Part shown: in pieces, positions 1 through 8,294 of the stretch
Numbering within the stretch: the stretch's first letter is position 1
Layout: each line of letters starts with the position of its first letter
NCBI GenBank assembly: GCA_964526695.1
Contig: CAZGJA010000024.1
Coordinates: 26,719 to 90,718 of the forward strand
Origin: JABWBH01 sp964526695
Lineage (GTDB): Bacteria > Planctomycetota > Phycisphaerae > UBA1845
Direction of reading: 5' to 3'
DNA: 64,000 nt
Translations under genes and position numbers: made by a program
Notes under the pieces: generated by a model
The model's input: the letters and a program-made list of their open reading frames with translations, nothing else
Told to the model about the DNA's origin: nothing
The model's database searches: none

Positions 1-136
1 ACTGCGCGAGAACCAGGTGAATCGCTTGCTCACCGTCCCCCGCATGGAACACCTCGCATCCGACGCCCTCGAGTTGACGCGCAAGGAGGCGGCGCACCGA
101 TTCGTCGTCGTCAACGATGAGGATGCGTAAATCCAT
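1..136 (-). CDS. Response regulator receiver domain, N-terminal part only
   Basis: The first 45 codons of a gene that runs off the left edge of the window. The translation starts MDLRILIVDDDES and continues with an amphipathic helix (VRRLLARQLE) and a second strand (CEVFHAGDG). This is the beta1-alpha1-beta2 start of a CheY-like receiver, with the three consecutive Asp residues at 9-11 forming the acidic pocket. The phospho-acceptor Asp and any output domain lie outside the window, so the class of regulator cannot be told. The ATG at 136 is the first plausible start. Confidence 0.75.
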   Translation of the reverse strand, partial: MDLRILIVDDDESVRRLLARQLEGVGCEVFHAGDGEQAIHLVLAQ

Positions 137-737
137 GTCCTCAACCCGTTCGGATCTCGTGTTGCGGTCGCCCGCGCGCGGACCCTCTCCGCCTGCGAAA
201 AGATCGTCGGGGGCGTTGGCGTAGTGGAGTTGGTAGGCGGCTTATCCAGACGGTGCATTTTCGTCCGATAATACACTTGTGCCGATCAAACAAAGCCGAC
301 TCGACGCCCACCCGTCCATGATTCCCCTCACGAAAACCAGAGTCTGCTCCGCATAGCTCGTGAAATCACGGCCCGCACAAGAAAACGGCTTGACTCTCCT
401 GGGACGCCGGATTAGGATAGGTAGTCAGTAGAGAGGCGTCCTCGGGGGGGATGCTGGACCACGTCGAGACAGGGGGAAGCGAGCCAATTCTGTACTAACA
501 GGGATTCCGTCCGGATCCGATTCCGAACGGTGTCTGCGACGCTCTCGCGTCGGCGGAATTCTGGAATCCAGTGCTGACTGTCCGCGCTTGAAGGCGATGG
601 GGCGTCAGGGGAGTGCGGGTCGCGAGGGTGGTTCTCGCGGACGCGTAAGTTTGAGGTTTTCTTTGAGGAGTTCGGTTGCCGCTCAGGCGGCGACCGGCGT
701 TCATCGTTCTTGGTTTTGTTGTAGGAGGATGTAGAGT
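137..737. other. Long non-coding spacer and 5' leader of the secreted-protein gene
   Basis: Six hundred bases between the divergent response regulator and the secreted-protein gene at 738. I see no convincing reading frame; the ORFs here are short, arginine-rich shadows. It holds a sigma70-like promoter (390-418), which would give a leader of about 310 nt before the ATG. A good Shine-Dalgarno site (GGAGG) lies 9 bases before the start. No known riboswitch motif is recognisable by eye. Confidence 0.5.
390..418 (+). promoter_or_regulatory. Candidate sigma70 promoter for the secreted protein at 738
   Basis: TTGACT at 390-395 and TAGGAT at 413-418 are separated by exactly 17 bases. They match the -35 and -10 consensus at 5/6 and 4/6 positions. 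The spacing and the position upstream of a highly translated-looking gene support it. Experimental start mapping is absent, so this is a prediction. Confidence 0.4.
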
Positions 738-1892
738 ATGGCAAAGATGAGGTTTGTTCTTGCCTGTCTGGCCGCTGTCGCGTTTGCCGTGAGTGCGAGC
801 GCGAAGGAATTGCAGCTGATCGGCAACCCGGTCAAGGTCATGCCGGAGAAGGCAATGAAGGTTCAGTTCAACGCGGACGGCACCGTGACGCCGCTGTCGG
901 ACTGGTACTACTTCAACGGCAACAATGGCGGCGGGACCGGGACCGCTGCCAGCAGTCTGAACCTGTTTGACTCGTTCGAGAACGACGGCGCCGACTGCAT
1001 CACGGGTGCCCTGCCGGCCGGCGGAGACGCCTGCGGCTTCGCCAATCCGACGAGTCGCTGGTTCTTTGGACCCACCTATTGCAACATGTTCACGGTGGGC
1101 AGCTTCTCGGCCACGTCCACGACGCCGGGCGACCGGCTCGAGCTGGGCTGGTTCTGGTATTGCGCCAACGGCACCGGCAACGAAGAGTGCTTCATTGGCG
1201 TGTTCACGGGATCTCCGTTTGACACAGGCTGCAACGTCAACTACACGCTGGGCGCGGGCGTGGTCCTGGGCTTCGGCTCGATCCCCTGCAGGACCTCCGG
1301 GTACTACTTCACGGACGTCTGCCTGTGCGATTTCGGCATCGCGCTGGACATGTTCACCGACGGCCCGCCCAATGAGTACGCCGCGATCGGCGGCGTTCTG
1401 GCCAAGGCGTTCGACCAGGGAACCGGCGAGTTGACGCTGGCCACCTGCAGCCAGTTCATGCTGTGGGGTGCGGACGGCGGCGGCGGCGGCAACGACTTGG
1501 CCGGCTCGCACGGCAACGTCTCGTATGACGACGACGTCACGCTCGACGGCGTGCATACTCCGGACGAGTGCTACCCGACCAATATCGTCACCTGCCCGGA
1601 TCCGGTGCACTTCATGGTCGGCGTGGGCAACTGCGGCGGCAGCGCCTGCGACGCGGTCGTCACCAAGGTGATCCCGAAGAAGGGTCCGCCGTGCACGATC
1701 GTCGTGGTCAAGGGCACCGACGCCACGTTCGGCGACACGTTCACCGTGACGCTGAGCGACGGCGACAGCAAGGACGCGACGGCGAACGATCGCGGCAAGT
1801 GGAAGGCCAAGTTCACGGGCAAGAACATCGCGAATGGTGGCACGATCACCGGTTCGGCTTGCGGTTCGGAGAAGACGGGCACCTGCAACTAA
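738..1892 (+). CDS. Secreted cysteine-rich protein of unknown function (paralogue A)
   Basis: A 384-residue exported protein. Residues 1-22 are a Sec signal peptide ending in SASA before KELQL. The mature part is Gly/Asp/Thr rich with many paired cysteines. It carries conserved blocks such as LNLFDSFENDG (about residue 75) and a block around CNMFTVGSF, then a C-terminal beta-rich segment of about 75 residues. A second gene at 31690-32853 has the same architecture and the same blocks, so they are paralogues. The start is fixed by GGAGG nine bases upstream. The gene stands alone, with its own promoter candidate and terminator, which suggests an abundant secreted or surface product. I recognise no enzyme motif, and the function is unknown. 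Confidence 0.8.
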   Translation: MAKMRFVLACLAAVAFAVSASAKELQLIGNPVKVMPEKAMKVQFNADGTVTPLSDWYYFNGNNGGGTGTAASSLNLFDSFENDGADCITGALPAGGDACGFANPTSRWFFGPTYCNMFTVGSFSATSTTPGDRLELGWFWYCANGTGNEECFIGVFTGSPFDTGCNVNYTLGAGVVLGFGSIPCRTSGYYFTDVCLCDFGIALDMFTDGPPNEYAAIGGVLAKAFDQGTGELTLATCSQFMLWGADGGGGGNDLAGSHGNVSYDDDVTLDGVHTPDECYPTNIVTCPDPVHFMVGVGNCGGSACDAVVTKVIPKKGPPCTIVVVKGTDATFGDTFTVTLSDGDSKDATANDRGKWKAKFTGKNIANGGTITGSACGSEKTGTCN

Positions 1893-1930
1893 TTGCAGCG
1901 TGACGTCAGTCTGCTAATTTGAAAAAAAGA

Positions 1931-1966
1931 GGGCCGCGGTGGGAACTTCCCATCGCGGCCCTTCTT
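1931..1966 (+). terminator. Rho-independent terminator
   Basis: A near-perfect GC-rich hairpin (GGGCCGCGGTGGG pairing with CCCATCGCGGCCC around a short AACTT loop) is followed by TTCTT and preceded by an A-run. It lies 38 bases after the stop of the secreted-protein gene. The A-run before the stem means it could work on either strand. Confidence 0.75.
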
Positions 1967-2130
1967 GCTGCGCAAACGCTGCCCCCCCAAACCGCTCCGC
2001 CTTCTCTGCGTGGGTTGCCCCCTCTCCCGCCGCACTTCCCATAACTCAGCCCGCCGACCCGCACGACCGATACACCTCCGGGAAGCCGCGCGCCGACACC
2101 TGGAGGGTTGAGGCGCCGCAATCGCCCGAG

Positions 2131-2382
2131 ATGATGAGATCGACGGGTATCGGGATGCCTGCGGAACAGAGACCATCAGCTTCGAGCAGGGAAGAGCCGT
2201 CAGCGCCGGAGTCAGCCCAACCCGGCAAGAGCTGCCACGCAGCCGACGCACGCGGTGCTGAAACGGACGCGCCCTGCCGCAGGGAGGTGCTCGTCTCCGT
2301 CGGCGCGAAGCTGCTCAAGGCCGCGCCGTTGATTCTCGTCCTTCGACCGGGGAAGGCGTACGCGAGCAACCATTCCAGTTGA
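2131..2382 (+). CDS. Possible small precursor peptide ahead of the PqqD-like gene
   Basis: An 83-codon frame from the ATG at 2131. Its TGA at 2380-2382 lies just before the PqqD-like gene. The first half is low-complexity (Ser, Glu, Pro). The C-terminal part contains CRREVL, then a hydrophobic stretch KLLKAAPLILVL, then GKAYASN. I recall small proteins of similar build (RRExL plus a KLxxxAPLIxxL segment) near PqqD/HprK-like genes in planctomycetes, but I cannot confirm this without a search. If real, it would be the natural substrate of the PqqD-like chaperone downstream. No strong ribosome binding site is seen, and it could be a chance frame. Confidence 0.35.
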   Translation: MMRSTGIGMPAEQRPSASSREEPSAPESAQPGKSCHAADARGAETDAPCRREVLVSVGAKLLKAAPLILVLRPGKAYASNHSS

Positions 2383-2399
2383 GTCGGAGTCGCGCTTGC

Positions 2400-2735
2400 A
2401 TGGATGCAGGTTCCGGACGTTCGAATGCCGCCGATTTCCCGCGCGACCCGTCGTCGCGCTCGCGACTGCGCCACGCTCGGCCTGCGATCCTGTGGGAAAT
2501 GGACGGCGAGGCGGTGCTTTATGATCCCGCGGCACACGAAGCGATCTACCTCAACGCGGCCGCGCTCGACATCTGGCGCGCCGCGGATGGAGCCGGCGAT
2601 CTGGACTCGGCCGCCGCGCGGCGCGCGGTCCGCAGCGGCGTGGGGGTTGAAGAATGCCGAAGGGATGCCCGTCACGTCACGGAAGCCATGACGCGGCACG
2701 GCTGGCTGAAGTGGGAAGCGAGCGCCGCGACATGA
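2400..2735 (+). CDS. PqqD-family peptide chaperone, HPr-rel-A type
   Basis: A 111-residue protein with the PqqD-like winged-helix pattern: a strand ILWEMDGEAVLYDP, then AIYLNAAALDIWRAADG and a C-terminal helical half. PqqD-like proteins bind precursor peptides and present them to a partner enzyme. Its stop overlaps the next start as ATGA at 2732-2735, so it is translationally coupled to the HprK-like kinase. The ATG at 2400 has GGAG about ten bases upstream; a TTG at 2379 is an alternative that would overlap the stop of the small upstream frame. The set PqqD-like, HprK-like, nucleotidyltransferase matches the HPr-rel-A genome property that co-occurs with exosortases. Its biochemistry is not known. 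Confidence 0.75.
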   Translation: MDAGSGRSNAADFPRDPSSRSRLRHARPAILWEMDGEAVLYDPAAHEAIYLNAAALDIWRAADGAGDLDSAAARRAVRSGVGVEECRRDARHVTEAMTRHGWLKWEASAAT

Positions 2736-3796
2736 GCACGTCGAGCGCGGCGAGCTTCGAGCGTCCGCTTCGCGCAGCAAAGCCCGACGCGACAAGCTGC
2801 GGGAGCAAGCCGACGGAGTTTCCCCGCAGCCACATGCAAACCCCCACCCTTCGCCCGGCGCGCAGTCGCGCCTGCTACCGGATCGGCGAAGTCGAAGTCG
2901 CGCTGCGGACCTCGCTGGGCGACGTGGCGGCCGACTTTCACGGCTTGTACGAACGACACTTCGTGGATCGCGCGCTGCCCGGGGCGATCGAGCTTGAGGT
3001 CGAGCGCTGCTGGAGCCTGCGATGTCGCGGCGCGTACCTCATCCGCACCGACGGCGAGGATCGATTCATCGTGCGCAGCCGGCGCTCCGTGCTGCCGCAT
3101 GTCGAGTGGGCGATCAACGCCGCGGTGGCGGCCTCGTTGCCGCGCTTCTACCAGATCCACGCCGGGGTGGTGGCGCGGGACGGCGCGGGGTTGCTCCTTC
3201 CCGCCAATCCGCAGAGCGGGAAATCAACGCTGGTGGCGCGGCTGGTGACGCGCGGGTGGGACTATCTGTCGGACGAATTCGCGCTGATCGATCCGCGGAC
3301 GCTGCGGCTGTCGCCGTACCCCAAGGCGGTGTGCATCAAGCACGGGTCGTTCAGTGTGCTGGAGAGCTTCGGCGTGCCGCTGGCCCGCTATCCCGAGTAC
3401 GACAAAGGCGCGAAGGGTCGCGTGCGGCTGATCAACGCCCAGAACCTCCGCCCGCATGAAACGCCTTCCAACGTGCCCGTGCGCATGATCGTCTTTCCGC
3501 GCTACGCGGATCGCGGGCAACCCGTCGTCCGCCCGGTCTCGCGCGCCTTTGCGCTCTTCCAGTTGCTGAACGTCTCGTTCACGTTCTCGCGGTTTCGTGC
3601 TCAGTCGCTGGACATTCTCGGCGAGCTGGTCCGCGGCGCGGCGTGCTGCCAACTGGAAACGGGCGGGATCGACGCCGCGTGCGAGGCGATTGAGCGGCTG
3701 TGGGATGAGGCCGCGGCGCGGGGGACGGAGCCCGTTGCCGAGGCGCCGCGGGAGACGGCGCGCCCACGGGAAGCACTTGAGCTTGTCCATGCGTAA
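2732..3796 (+). CDS. HprK-related kinase A
   Basis: A 354-residue protein with a Walker A loop PANPQSGKSTLVARL near residues 155-168. This is followed by the HPr-kinase pattern of an acidic strand (DYLSDEFALID). It is related to the C-terminal domain of HPr kinase/phosphorylase but has an unrelated N-terminal 140 residues. No HPr or PTS gene is visible nearby, so the substrate is more likely the product of a neighbouring gene than HPr; that is inference. The start was chosen at 2732 because of the ATGA overlap with the PqqD-like gene. The last codons overlap the start of the nucleotidyltransferase, so the three genes are one transcription unit. Confidence 0.8.
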   Translation: MSTSSAASFERPLRAAKPDATSCGSKPTEFPRSHMQTPTLRPARSRACYRIGEVEVALRTSLGDVAADFHGLYERHFVDRALPGAIELEVERCWSLRCRGAYLIRTDGEDRFIVRSRRSVLPHVEWAINAAVAASLPRFYQIHAGVVARDGAGLLLPANPQSGKSTLVARLVTRGWDYLSDEFALIDPRTLRLSPYPKAVCIKHGSFSVLESFGVPLARYPEYDKGAKGRVRLINAQNLRPHETPSNVPVRMIVFPRYADRGQPVVRPVSRAFALFQLLNVSFTFSRFRAQSLDILGELVRGAACCQLETGGIDAACEAIERLWDEAAARGTEPVAEAPRETARPREALELVHA

Positions 3797-4949
3797 CCCA
3801 CCAACGACTTCGCACGACTCTCGCCGCCCGGACGCAATCCGGGCGGGGCTGGCCCTGTGCCTCTCCGGCGGCGCGGAGCGGGTGTCAGATGAGTGGCACC
3901 GGCGAAAGCTGTGGGACAAGGCCGCGTGCGTGGCGTGCGAGTTGGGCATCGGCGGGTTCCTGGAGGAGGAGACCCGACGGAGCGGCACGGTGATTCCTGA
4001 GTCGGCCAGGGACATCCTGCTGGCCTATCGCGCGCACCTCCGTGCGGCAAACACGGAGAAGCTCTCCAGACTGCGTGGCGTGGCGGAGGCGCTGCAAGCG
4101 GCGCGCGTGCCGTTTCTCCTGCTCAAGGGCGTGGCGCTGAACGCGGCGCTGTACCAGCGCCTCGACCTGCGCGGGATGTCTGACGTGGACCTGCTGATTC
4201 GCGCCGGCGACGTCGATCGGGCGTTCGCCGCGCTGGCGGACATCGGCGCGCGACCGGAGCGGGAGCCGCTGCACGGCGACCTGTTTCCGCGATTCTACTA
4301 CGAGCAGCCCTTCGTGACCGCGGATCGCCCGGCGCTGCGCCTGGACGTGCACGTCAGACCGTTTCGACCGGTGCGCTATCAAGCGACGGTTCCCGGCGAG
4401 GCCATGTGGCTGGCGCCGCGGCGCATCGAGTGCGGGGGCACGTTCGCGCTGACGCCGGGTCTGGAGGAGACGCTGATCCACCTCTGCGTTCACGCGGCGG
4501 GGCACGGGTTGGAGCAACTGCGCTGGTTGTATGACATTCTGTACTTCTTGAGGCGGCATGGGTCGGGGCTGGCTCTGGAGCGGATCGTCGGCTGGGCGAC
4601 GGCGTGGCGGCTGGCGTATCCGATGCGCCTGGCGCTGGGGTGCGTGGCTCGCGTGTTCCATGATGTCCCCGCCGAGGTCTCGTTGCTGATCGAACGACTT
4701 GGCGCGCGCCCCGGCCTTCGGGATTGGCTGGCGATCCGGCAGGCGCCGCGGGATGCAAGCGACCCGCTGGGGCACGTGCTCGTGGACACGATCTCCATCC
4801 GCGGAATGCGAAATCGCCTCGCGTATCTGTCCATGCATCTGCGGCCGTCCGATGAGCACCTCTCGTCGCGAGCGGGAGGTCGTCGTTTCGGCTGGCGCTT
4901 TGCGGCGCAAGGGCGGCGATTGCTGCGCGCCGTGGCGAGAGCCGGCTGA
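3789..4949 (+). CDS. Nucleotidyltransferase-fold protein, HPr-rel-A type
   Basis: A 386-residue protein of the PF14907-like nucleotidyltransferase family. The active-site pattern reads LLKGVAL, then RGMSDVDLLI near residues 128-137. This is the G-x-S/D-x-D-x-D metal-binding signature of polymerase-beta-type transferases. Later hydrophobic helices (ETLIHLCVHAAGHG and LRWLYDILYFLRRHG) are typical of this family. The start at 3789 overlaps the kinase stop by 8 bases. In this operon it presumably modifies the same target as the kinase and PqqD-like protein. The substrate is unknown. Confidence 0.75.
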   Translation: MRNPPTTSHDSRRPDAIRAGLALCLSGGAERVSDEWHRRKLWDKAACVACELGIGGFLEEETRRSGTVIPESARDILLAYRAHLRAANTEKLSRLRGVAEALQAARVPFLLLKGVALNAALYQRLDLRGMSDVDLLIRAGDVDRAFAALADIGARPEREPLHGDLFPRFYYEQPFVTADRPALRLDVHVRPFRPVRYQATVPGEAMWLAPRRIECGGTFALTPGLEETLIHLCVHAAGHGLEQLRWLYDILYFLRRHGSGLALERIVGWATAWRLAYPMRLALGCVARVFHDVPAEVSLLIERLGARPGLRDWLAIRQAPRDASDPLGHVLVDTISIRGMRNRLAYLSMHLRPSDEHLSSRAGGRRFGWRFAAQGRRLLRAVARAG

Positions 4950-4964
4950 GGCCTGTCCGGCAGA

Positions 4965-5465
4965 TCACCGCAGGAAGGGCTTGCCCGTCAGTCGCCGCAG
5001 CATCGCCAGTTGGCCCGCGTGGAAGGCCTCGTGGCGGGAGCAATGCGCGACGGCCCCGAGCTTGTCCTTGTAATGCGGATGCGGCGCGCCCCCGGTGCCG
5101 AAGGCCGGCTCGGCGAGCAGTGCATCGCCCATGCGCGAGACTTCCTGAAGCGTGCGAACGTGGACCTCGTCCATGACGCGGCGCACCTCCGACGGCGGCG
5201 GATACACGTGCTCGCCGAACGAAAGCACCGGTCGCCCGATGGGGAAATGCCCGATGAAAGACTCGTCAAGGACGCCGCTGCCCAGGCATCGCACGTGGAT
5301 CAGCGTGTGCTGCGACACGGCCAGGTGCCCGCACAACCAAAGCGGATGCGCCAGACCGGGCGCCGGTTGAAAGCCCCATGCGTCGCCGTCGATGTCGGCA
5401 AGGAGCTTGAGCGTCCACTCCCGCGTGCCCGCCAGTTCCCGCGCAAGGCATTCGCCCAATTTCAT
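4965..5465 (-). CDS. DinB-family protein
   Basis: A 166-residue four-helix-bundle protein of the DinB/YfiT type. The metal-site pattern is visible as GHLAVSQH (about residues 46-53) and HEAFHAGQL near residues 145-153, the expected histidine triad. Family members are metal-dependent, often thiol transferases or of unknown activity, and this one has no further clue. GGAG seven bases before the ATG supports the start. It lies 42 bases downstream of the ABC permease on the same strand and may be co-transcribed. Confidence 0.75.
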   Translation of the reverse strand: MKLGECLARELAGTREWTLKLLADIDGDAWGFQPAPGLAHPLWLCGHLAVSQHTLIHVRCLGSGVLDESFIGHFPIGRPVLSFGEHVYPPPSEVRRVMDEVHVRTLQEVSRMGDALLAEPAFGTGGAPHPHYKDKLGAVAHCSRHEAFHAGQLAMLRRLTGKPFLR

Positions 5466-5507
5466 GAAGCGTCTCCGTACCCCTGCGCGGCGCGCCGCGC
5501 GGAACTC

Positions 5508-6296
5508 TCAAGCCGAGGCGCCGCTGTACCTGCGCAATCCGAACCTCCAGAACAGCGTGGCGCCGGTCAGCGCCGCCGCCGCTGCCAGCCAGCCCATCAA
5601 AAGCCCCGAGGGCGTTCCCTTCCCCACGAGCATTCCAGCCGGAAACGTGGTGAGGAACGCCAGCGGCACGAGGAACGTCAGCAGCCAGCGCAGCCAAGGC
5701 CGGTAAATGTCCACGGGATATCGACCGGCCTCGAAGACGTTCCAGAACACCATCTCAATGTTGGAAATCCGCGTCAGCCAGAACGCCAGCGTGGCGAGCG
5801 CCAGCCAGAACGAGTAGATGATGACCACGCCCGCGCCGAGCATCAGCAGGAACAGGACGGCCTGCATCACGCCGACGGAGGTTCCCAGCTTGACCGAAGC
5901 CGTGCCGGCCATGACCAGCCCGACGACGATGTCCATGCCCCGCCAGAGCACGAAGCGGCGGGCGCTGACGAAGAACTGCGGGTTGACCGGCTTGAGCAGG
6001 ACGAAGTCCAGCGTGCCGGAGCGGACGTCCTCCATCATGGCGCGCATGTTGGGGGCGATGCCCAGCCCGATCACGCCGCTCATCACGCGGAACACGCCCA
6101 TCAGCGCCAGCATCTGCCACGCGTCCCAGCCGCTCAGCGACTCGGTGTTGGAGAAAATGATCCACAGACCGAAGAGTTCCGCGCCGAGCTGCAGCACGGC
6201 GATGATGGAGTGCAGGAAGAAGTCCGCGCGGTACGCGGCGTCGTCCTGGACGCTGACGCGCAGGAAAAGCAGGATGAGACGGAGGTAGCGGCCCAC
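5508..6296 (-). CDS. ABC-2 type transporter permease
   Basis: About 262 residues with six hydrophobic segments (for example IIAVLQLGAELFGLWIIF, AVLFLLMLGAGVVIIYSFW, LTFLVPLAFLTTF). Between the second and third segments it carries the family's cytoplasmic signature GTLDFVLLKPVNPQFF. This fits the COG3694/COG4587 group of ABC-2 permeases. I set the start at the GTG at 6296, since the frame upstream is arginine-rich and unlike the family, and this gives the usual length. The partner permease and ATPase that normally accompany it are not in the adjoining sequence, so it is an orphan here. Confidence 0.75.
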   Translation of the reverse strand: MGRYLRLILLFLRVSVQDDAAYRADFFLHSIIAVLQLGAELFGLWIIFSNTESLSGWDAWQMLALMGVFRVMSGVIGLGIAPNMRAMMEDVRSGTLDFVLLKPVNPQFFVSARRFVLWRGMDIVVGLVMAGTASVKLGTSVGVMQAVLFLLMLGAGVVIIYSFWLALATLAFWLTRISNIEMVFWNVFEAGRYPVDIYRPWLRWLLTFLVPLAFLTTFPAGMLVGKGTPSGLLMGWLAAAAALTGATLFWRFGLRRYSGASA

Positions 6297-6409
6297 ATGC
6301 GGGATTGTGCGATGCGGCGCGGTTCTCAGCAATCGGGGGCTTCGATAGCTTGCGTGGGCGGTCGCTCGGCGCGGTTGCCGCGGGCCGTGATTCCCGACAG
6401 AATAGCCGC

Positions 6410-7486
6410 ATGAACGGCGGCACCCGATCATCTGGCCATGCGGCGCGATCCTCTCGCGCCGCCGAGAAGGAACCCTCCGCAACCCGCGAGGATCGCCATG
6501 CGAACCGGCGCGAGCGGATCTTGCTGCGCGCGCACGCCGTTCTGCGCGCTGAGGCTGAGGCGATTCTTGATGCCGATCGGCGGCTGGGGGAAGCCTTTGT
6601 TCATGCCGTGGAGATGATCCTCGACTGCCAGGGGCGCGTGGGCGTGACGGGCATCGGCAAGGCCGGGCTGATCGGCAACAAGATTCAGGCGACGCTGGCG
6701 AGCACGGGGACGCTGGCGTACCACCTGCATCCCGTGGAAGCGCTGCACGGCGACATCGGCATGATCCACGGCGACGACGTGATCGTGGCGCTGTCGAAGA
6801 GCGGCGGCTCCGAACTTGTGGAGCTGTTGCCCGTACTCAAGAGAGAGGGATGCGGCGTCATCCTGCTGACGGCGCGGCTGGACTCGGCGTGCGCGAAGCA
6901 CGCGGACGTGGTGCTGGACATCGGGCAGACCGAGGAGGCCTGTCCGCTGGGGCTGGCGCCGAGTTCGTCGGCGGCGGCGATGCTGGCGCTGGGCGATGCG
7001 CTGGCGCTGACGGTGATGGACTGCCGCGAGTTCACGCCCGAGCAATATGCGCGGAATCACCCCGGCGGCGCACTGGGGCGGTTGCTGATGAAGGCCGGCG
7101 AGGTGATGCGCACGGGGGCGAACTGCCCGATCGTACGCGACACGGCCACGCTGGCGGACTGCTACCAGGCGATCCTCGCGGCGCCGAAGCGCGCTGGAGC
7201 GGCGTGCGTGGTGGACGGCGAAGGAGGCCTGGTGGGCATCGTCACGCATGGGGACTTCTTCCGAATGCTCTCCCGCGCCGAGCCGCTGTCGGGACTGAAG
7301 GTCGTGGAGGTCATGACCCGAAACCCGAAGCGCGTCGCCGCGGGCGAGCAGGCGGTCGAGGCGCTGCGGATCATGCAGCATTACGCGATCGACGATCTGC
7401 CGGTCGTGGATGAGCAGGGTCGGGCGGCGGGGTTGATCGACATTCAGGATCTGGTGGCGCGGGGGTTTGTGACGCAAAGCTGTTAG
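6410..7486 (+). CDS. kdsD: Arabinose-5-phosphate isomerase (KdsD/KpsF)
   Basis: A 358-residue SIS plus double-CBS protein. The SIS domain (about residues 70-200) shows GRVGVTGIGKAGLIGNKIQ, the serine-rich TLASTGT sugar-phosphate loop, HGDIGMIH and ALSKSGGS. Two CBS motifs follow (about 225-285 and 295-355). It converts ribulose 5-phosphate to arabinose 5-phosphate for Kdo synthesis, so it implies a lipopolysaccharide-type outer membrane or Kdo-containing polymer. The N-terminal 35 residues are basic and not part of the fold; the ATG at 6410 is the most likely start. The last codons and the stop lie inside an inverted repeat that continues into the spacer. Confidence 0.92.
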   Translation: MNGGTRSSGHAARSSRAAEKEPSATREDRHANRRERILLRAHAVLRAEAEAILDADRRLGEAFVHAVEMILDCQGRVGVTGIGKAGLIGNKIQATLASTGTLAYHLHPVEALHGDIGMIHGDDVIVALSKSGGSELVELLPVLKREGCGVILLTARLDSACAKHADVVLDIGQTEEACPLGLAPSSSAAAMLALGDALALTVMDCREFTPEQYARNHPGGALGRLLMKAGEVMRTGANCPIVRDTATLADCYQAILAAPKRAGAACVVDGEGGLVGIVTHGDFFRMLSRAEPLSGLKVVEVMTRNPKRVAAGEQAVEALRIMQHYAIDDLPVVDEQGRAAGLIDIQDLVARGFVTQSC

Positions 7487-7588
7487 CTGTTGGCTGTCAG
7501 CTATTCGCCGCAGTGGCGGAACACCCCATCATCGAGGCCAGTTAAGGCGGTTTGGCCAAGAGCTAACAGCCAACAGCTAACAGCTTTT
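7476..7588. repeat. Inverted repeat spanning the kdsD stop and the glycosyltransferase start
   Basis: A 27-base arm at 7476-7502 and its near-perfect complement at 7562-7588 (one mismatch) enclose about 60 bases. Each arm is itself made of repeats of GCTGTTAGCTGTTGGCTGT type. The left arm contains the kdsD stop codon. The right arm ends four bases before the ATG of the next gene, where a Shine-Dalgarno site would normally be. The same repeat unit recurs at 43940-43973. As RNA it would form a long hairpin that could end transcription or hide the next start. Confidence 0.75.
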
Positions 7589-7592
7589 CATC

Positions 7593-8294
7593 ATGCTTCT
7601 TTCCATCGTCATTCCTGTTTACAACGAAGTTCGCACCCTTGAGGCGCTGGTCGAGCGGGTGCTGTCCATTGACGTGGGCATGGAGCGGCAGATTGTGCTG
7701 GTGGATGACGGCAGCAGCGACGGCACGCGCGAGCTGTACCCGAAAATCCAGGCGCGGTGGGCTGAGCAGCGATTTGTGGTCAAGCTTCAGGAGCAGAACC
7801 AAGGCAAGGGCGCTGCGATCCGCACGGGGTTCCAACTGGCCGAAGGGGACGTGGTTCTCATTCAGGACGCCGACCTGGAATACGATCCGGCGGATTACCC
7901 CTCGCTGCTGGAGCCTATTCTTGAAGGCCGGGCGGACGTGGTGTTCGGCTCGCGCTTCGTGGGCAGCAAGGCCCACCGCGTCTTGTACTTCTGGCACTAC
8001 GTGGGCAACCGGTTCCTGACGCTGTTTTCCAACATGCTGACGAACCTGAACCTGACGGACATGGAAACGTGCTACAAGGTCTTCCGCCGCGAGGTCGTGC
8101 GCAGCCTCAACCTGCGCAGCAACCGCTTCACCATAGAGCCGGAGATCACCGCCAAAGTGGCGAAGGGCCGCTGGCGCATTTATGAGGTCGGCATCAGCTA
8201 CGCCGGCCGCACCTACGCGGAAGGCAAGAAGATCGGCTGGAAGGACGCGGTGACGGCGATGTGGGCGATTATGCGGTTTCGGTTGTGGGATTGA
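7593..8294 (+). CDS. Family 2 glycosyltransferase, dolichol-phosphate mannose synthase type
   Basis: A 233-residue GT-A fold enzyme. It begins MLLSIVIPVYNE, with the nucleotide-binding DDGSSDGT at residues 39-46, NQGKGAAIRTG, and the metal-binding DADLEYDP near residue 92. It has no membrane segments, like the soluble DPM1-type enzymes that transfer a sugar from a nucleotide donor to a polyprenyl phosphate. No Shine-Dalgarno site is visible because the upstream repeat arm reaches to within four bases of the ATG. Its place after kdsD fits a role in cell-envelope glycan synthesis, but the acceptor is unknown. Confidence 0.9.
   Translation: MLLSIVIPVYNEVRTLEALVERVLSIDVGMERQIVLVDDGSSDGTRELYPKIQARWAEQRFVVKLQEQNQGKGAAIRTGFQLAEGDVVLIQDADLEYDPADYPSLLEPILEGRADVVFGSRFVGSKAHRVLYFWHYVGNRFLTLFSNMLTNLNLTDMETCYKVFRREVVRSLNLRSNRFTIEPEITAKVAKGRWRIYEVGISYAGRTYAEGKKIGWKDAVTAMWAIMRFRLWD

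Noticed and set aside
1939..2382. The full 147-codon frame including the terminator region as a gene
   Set aside because: Its first third reads through the terminator hairpin and low-complexity sequence. Only the last 83 codons are worth considering.
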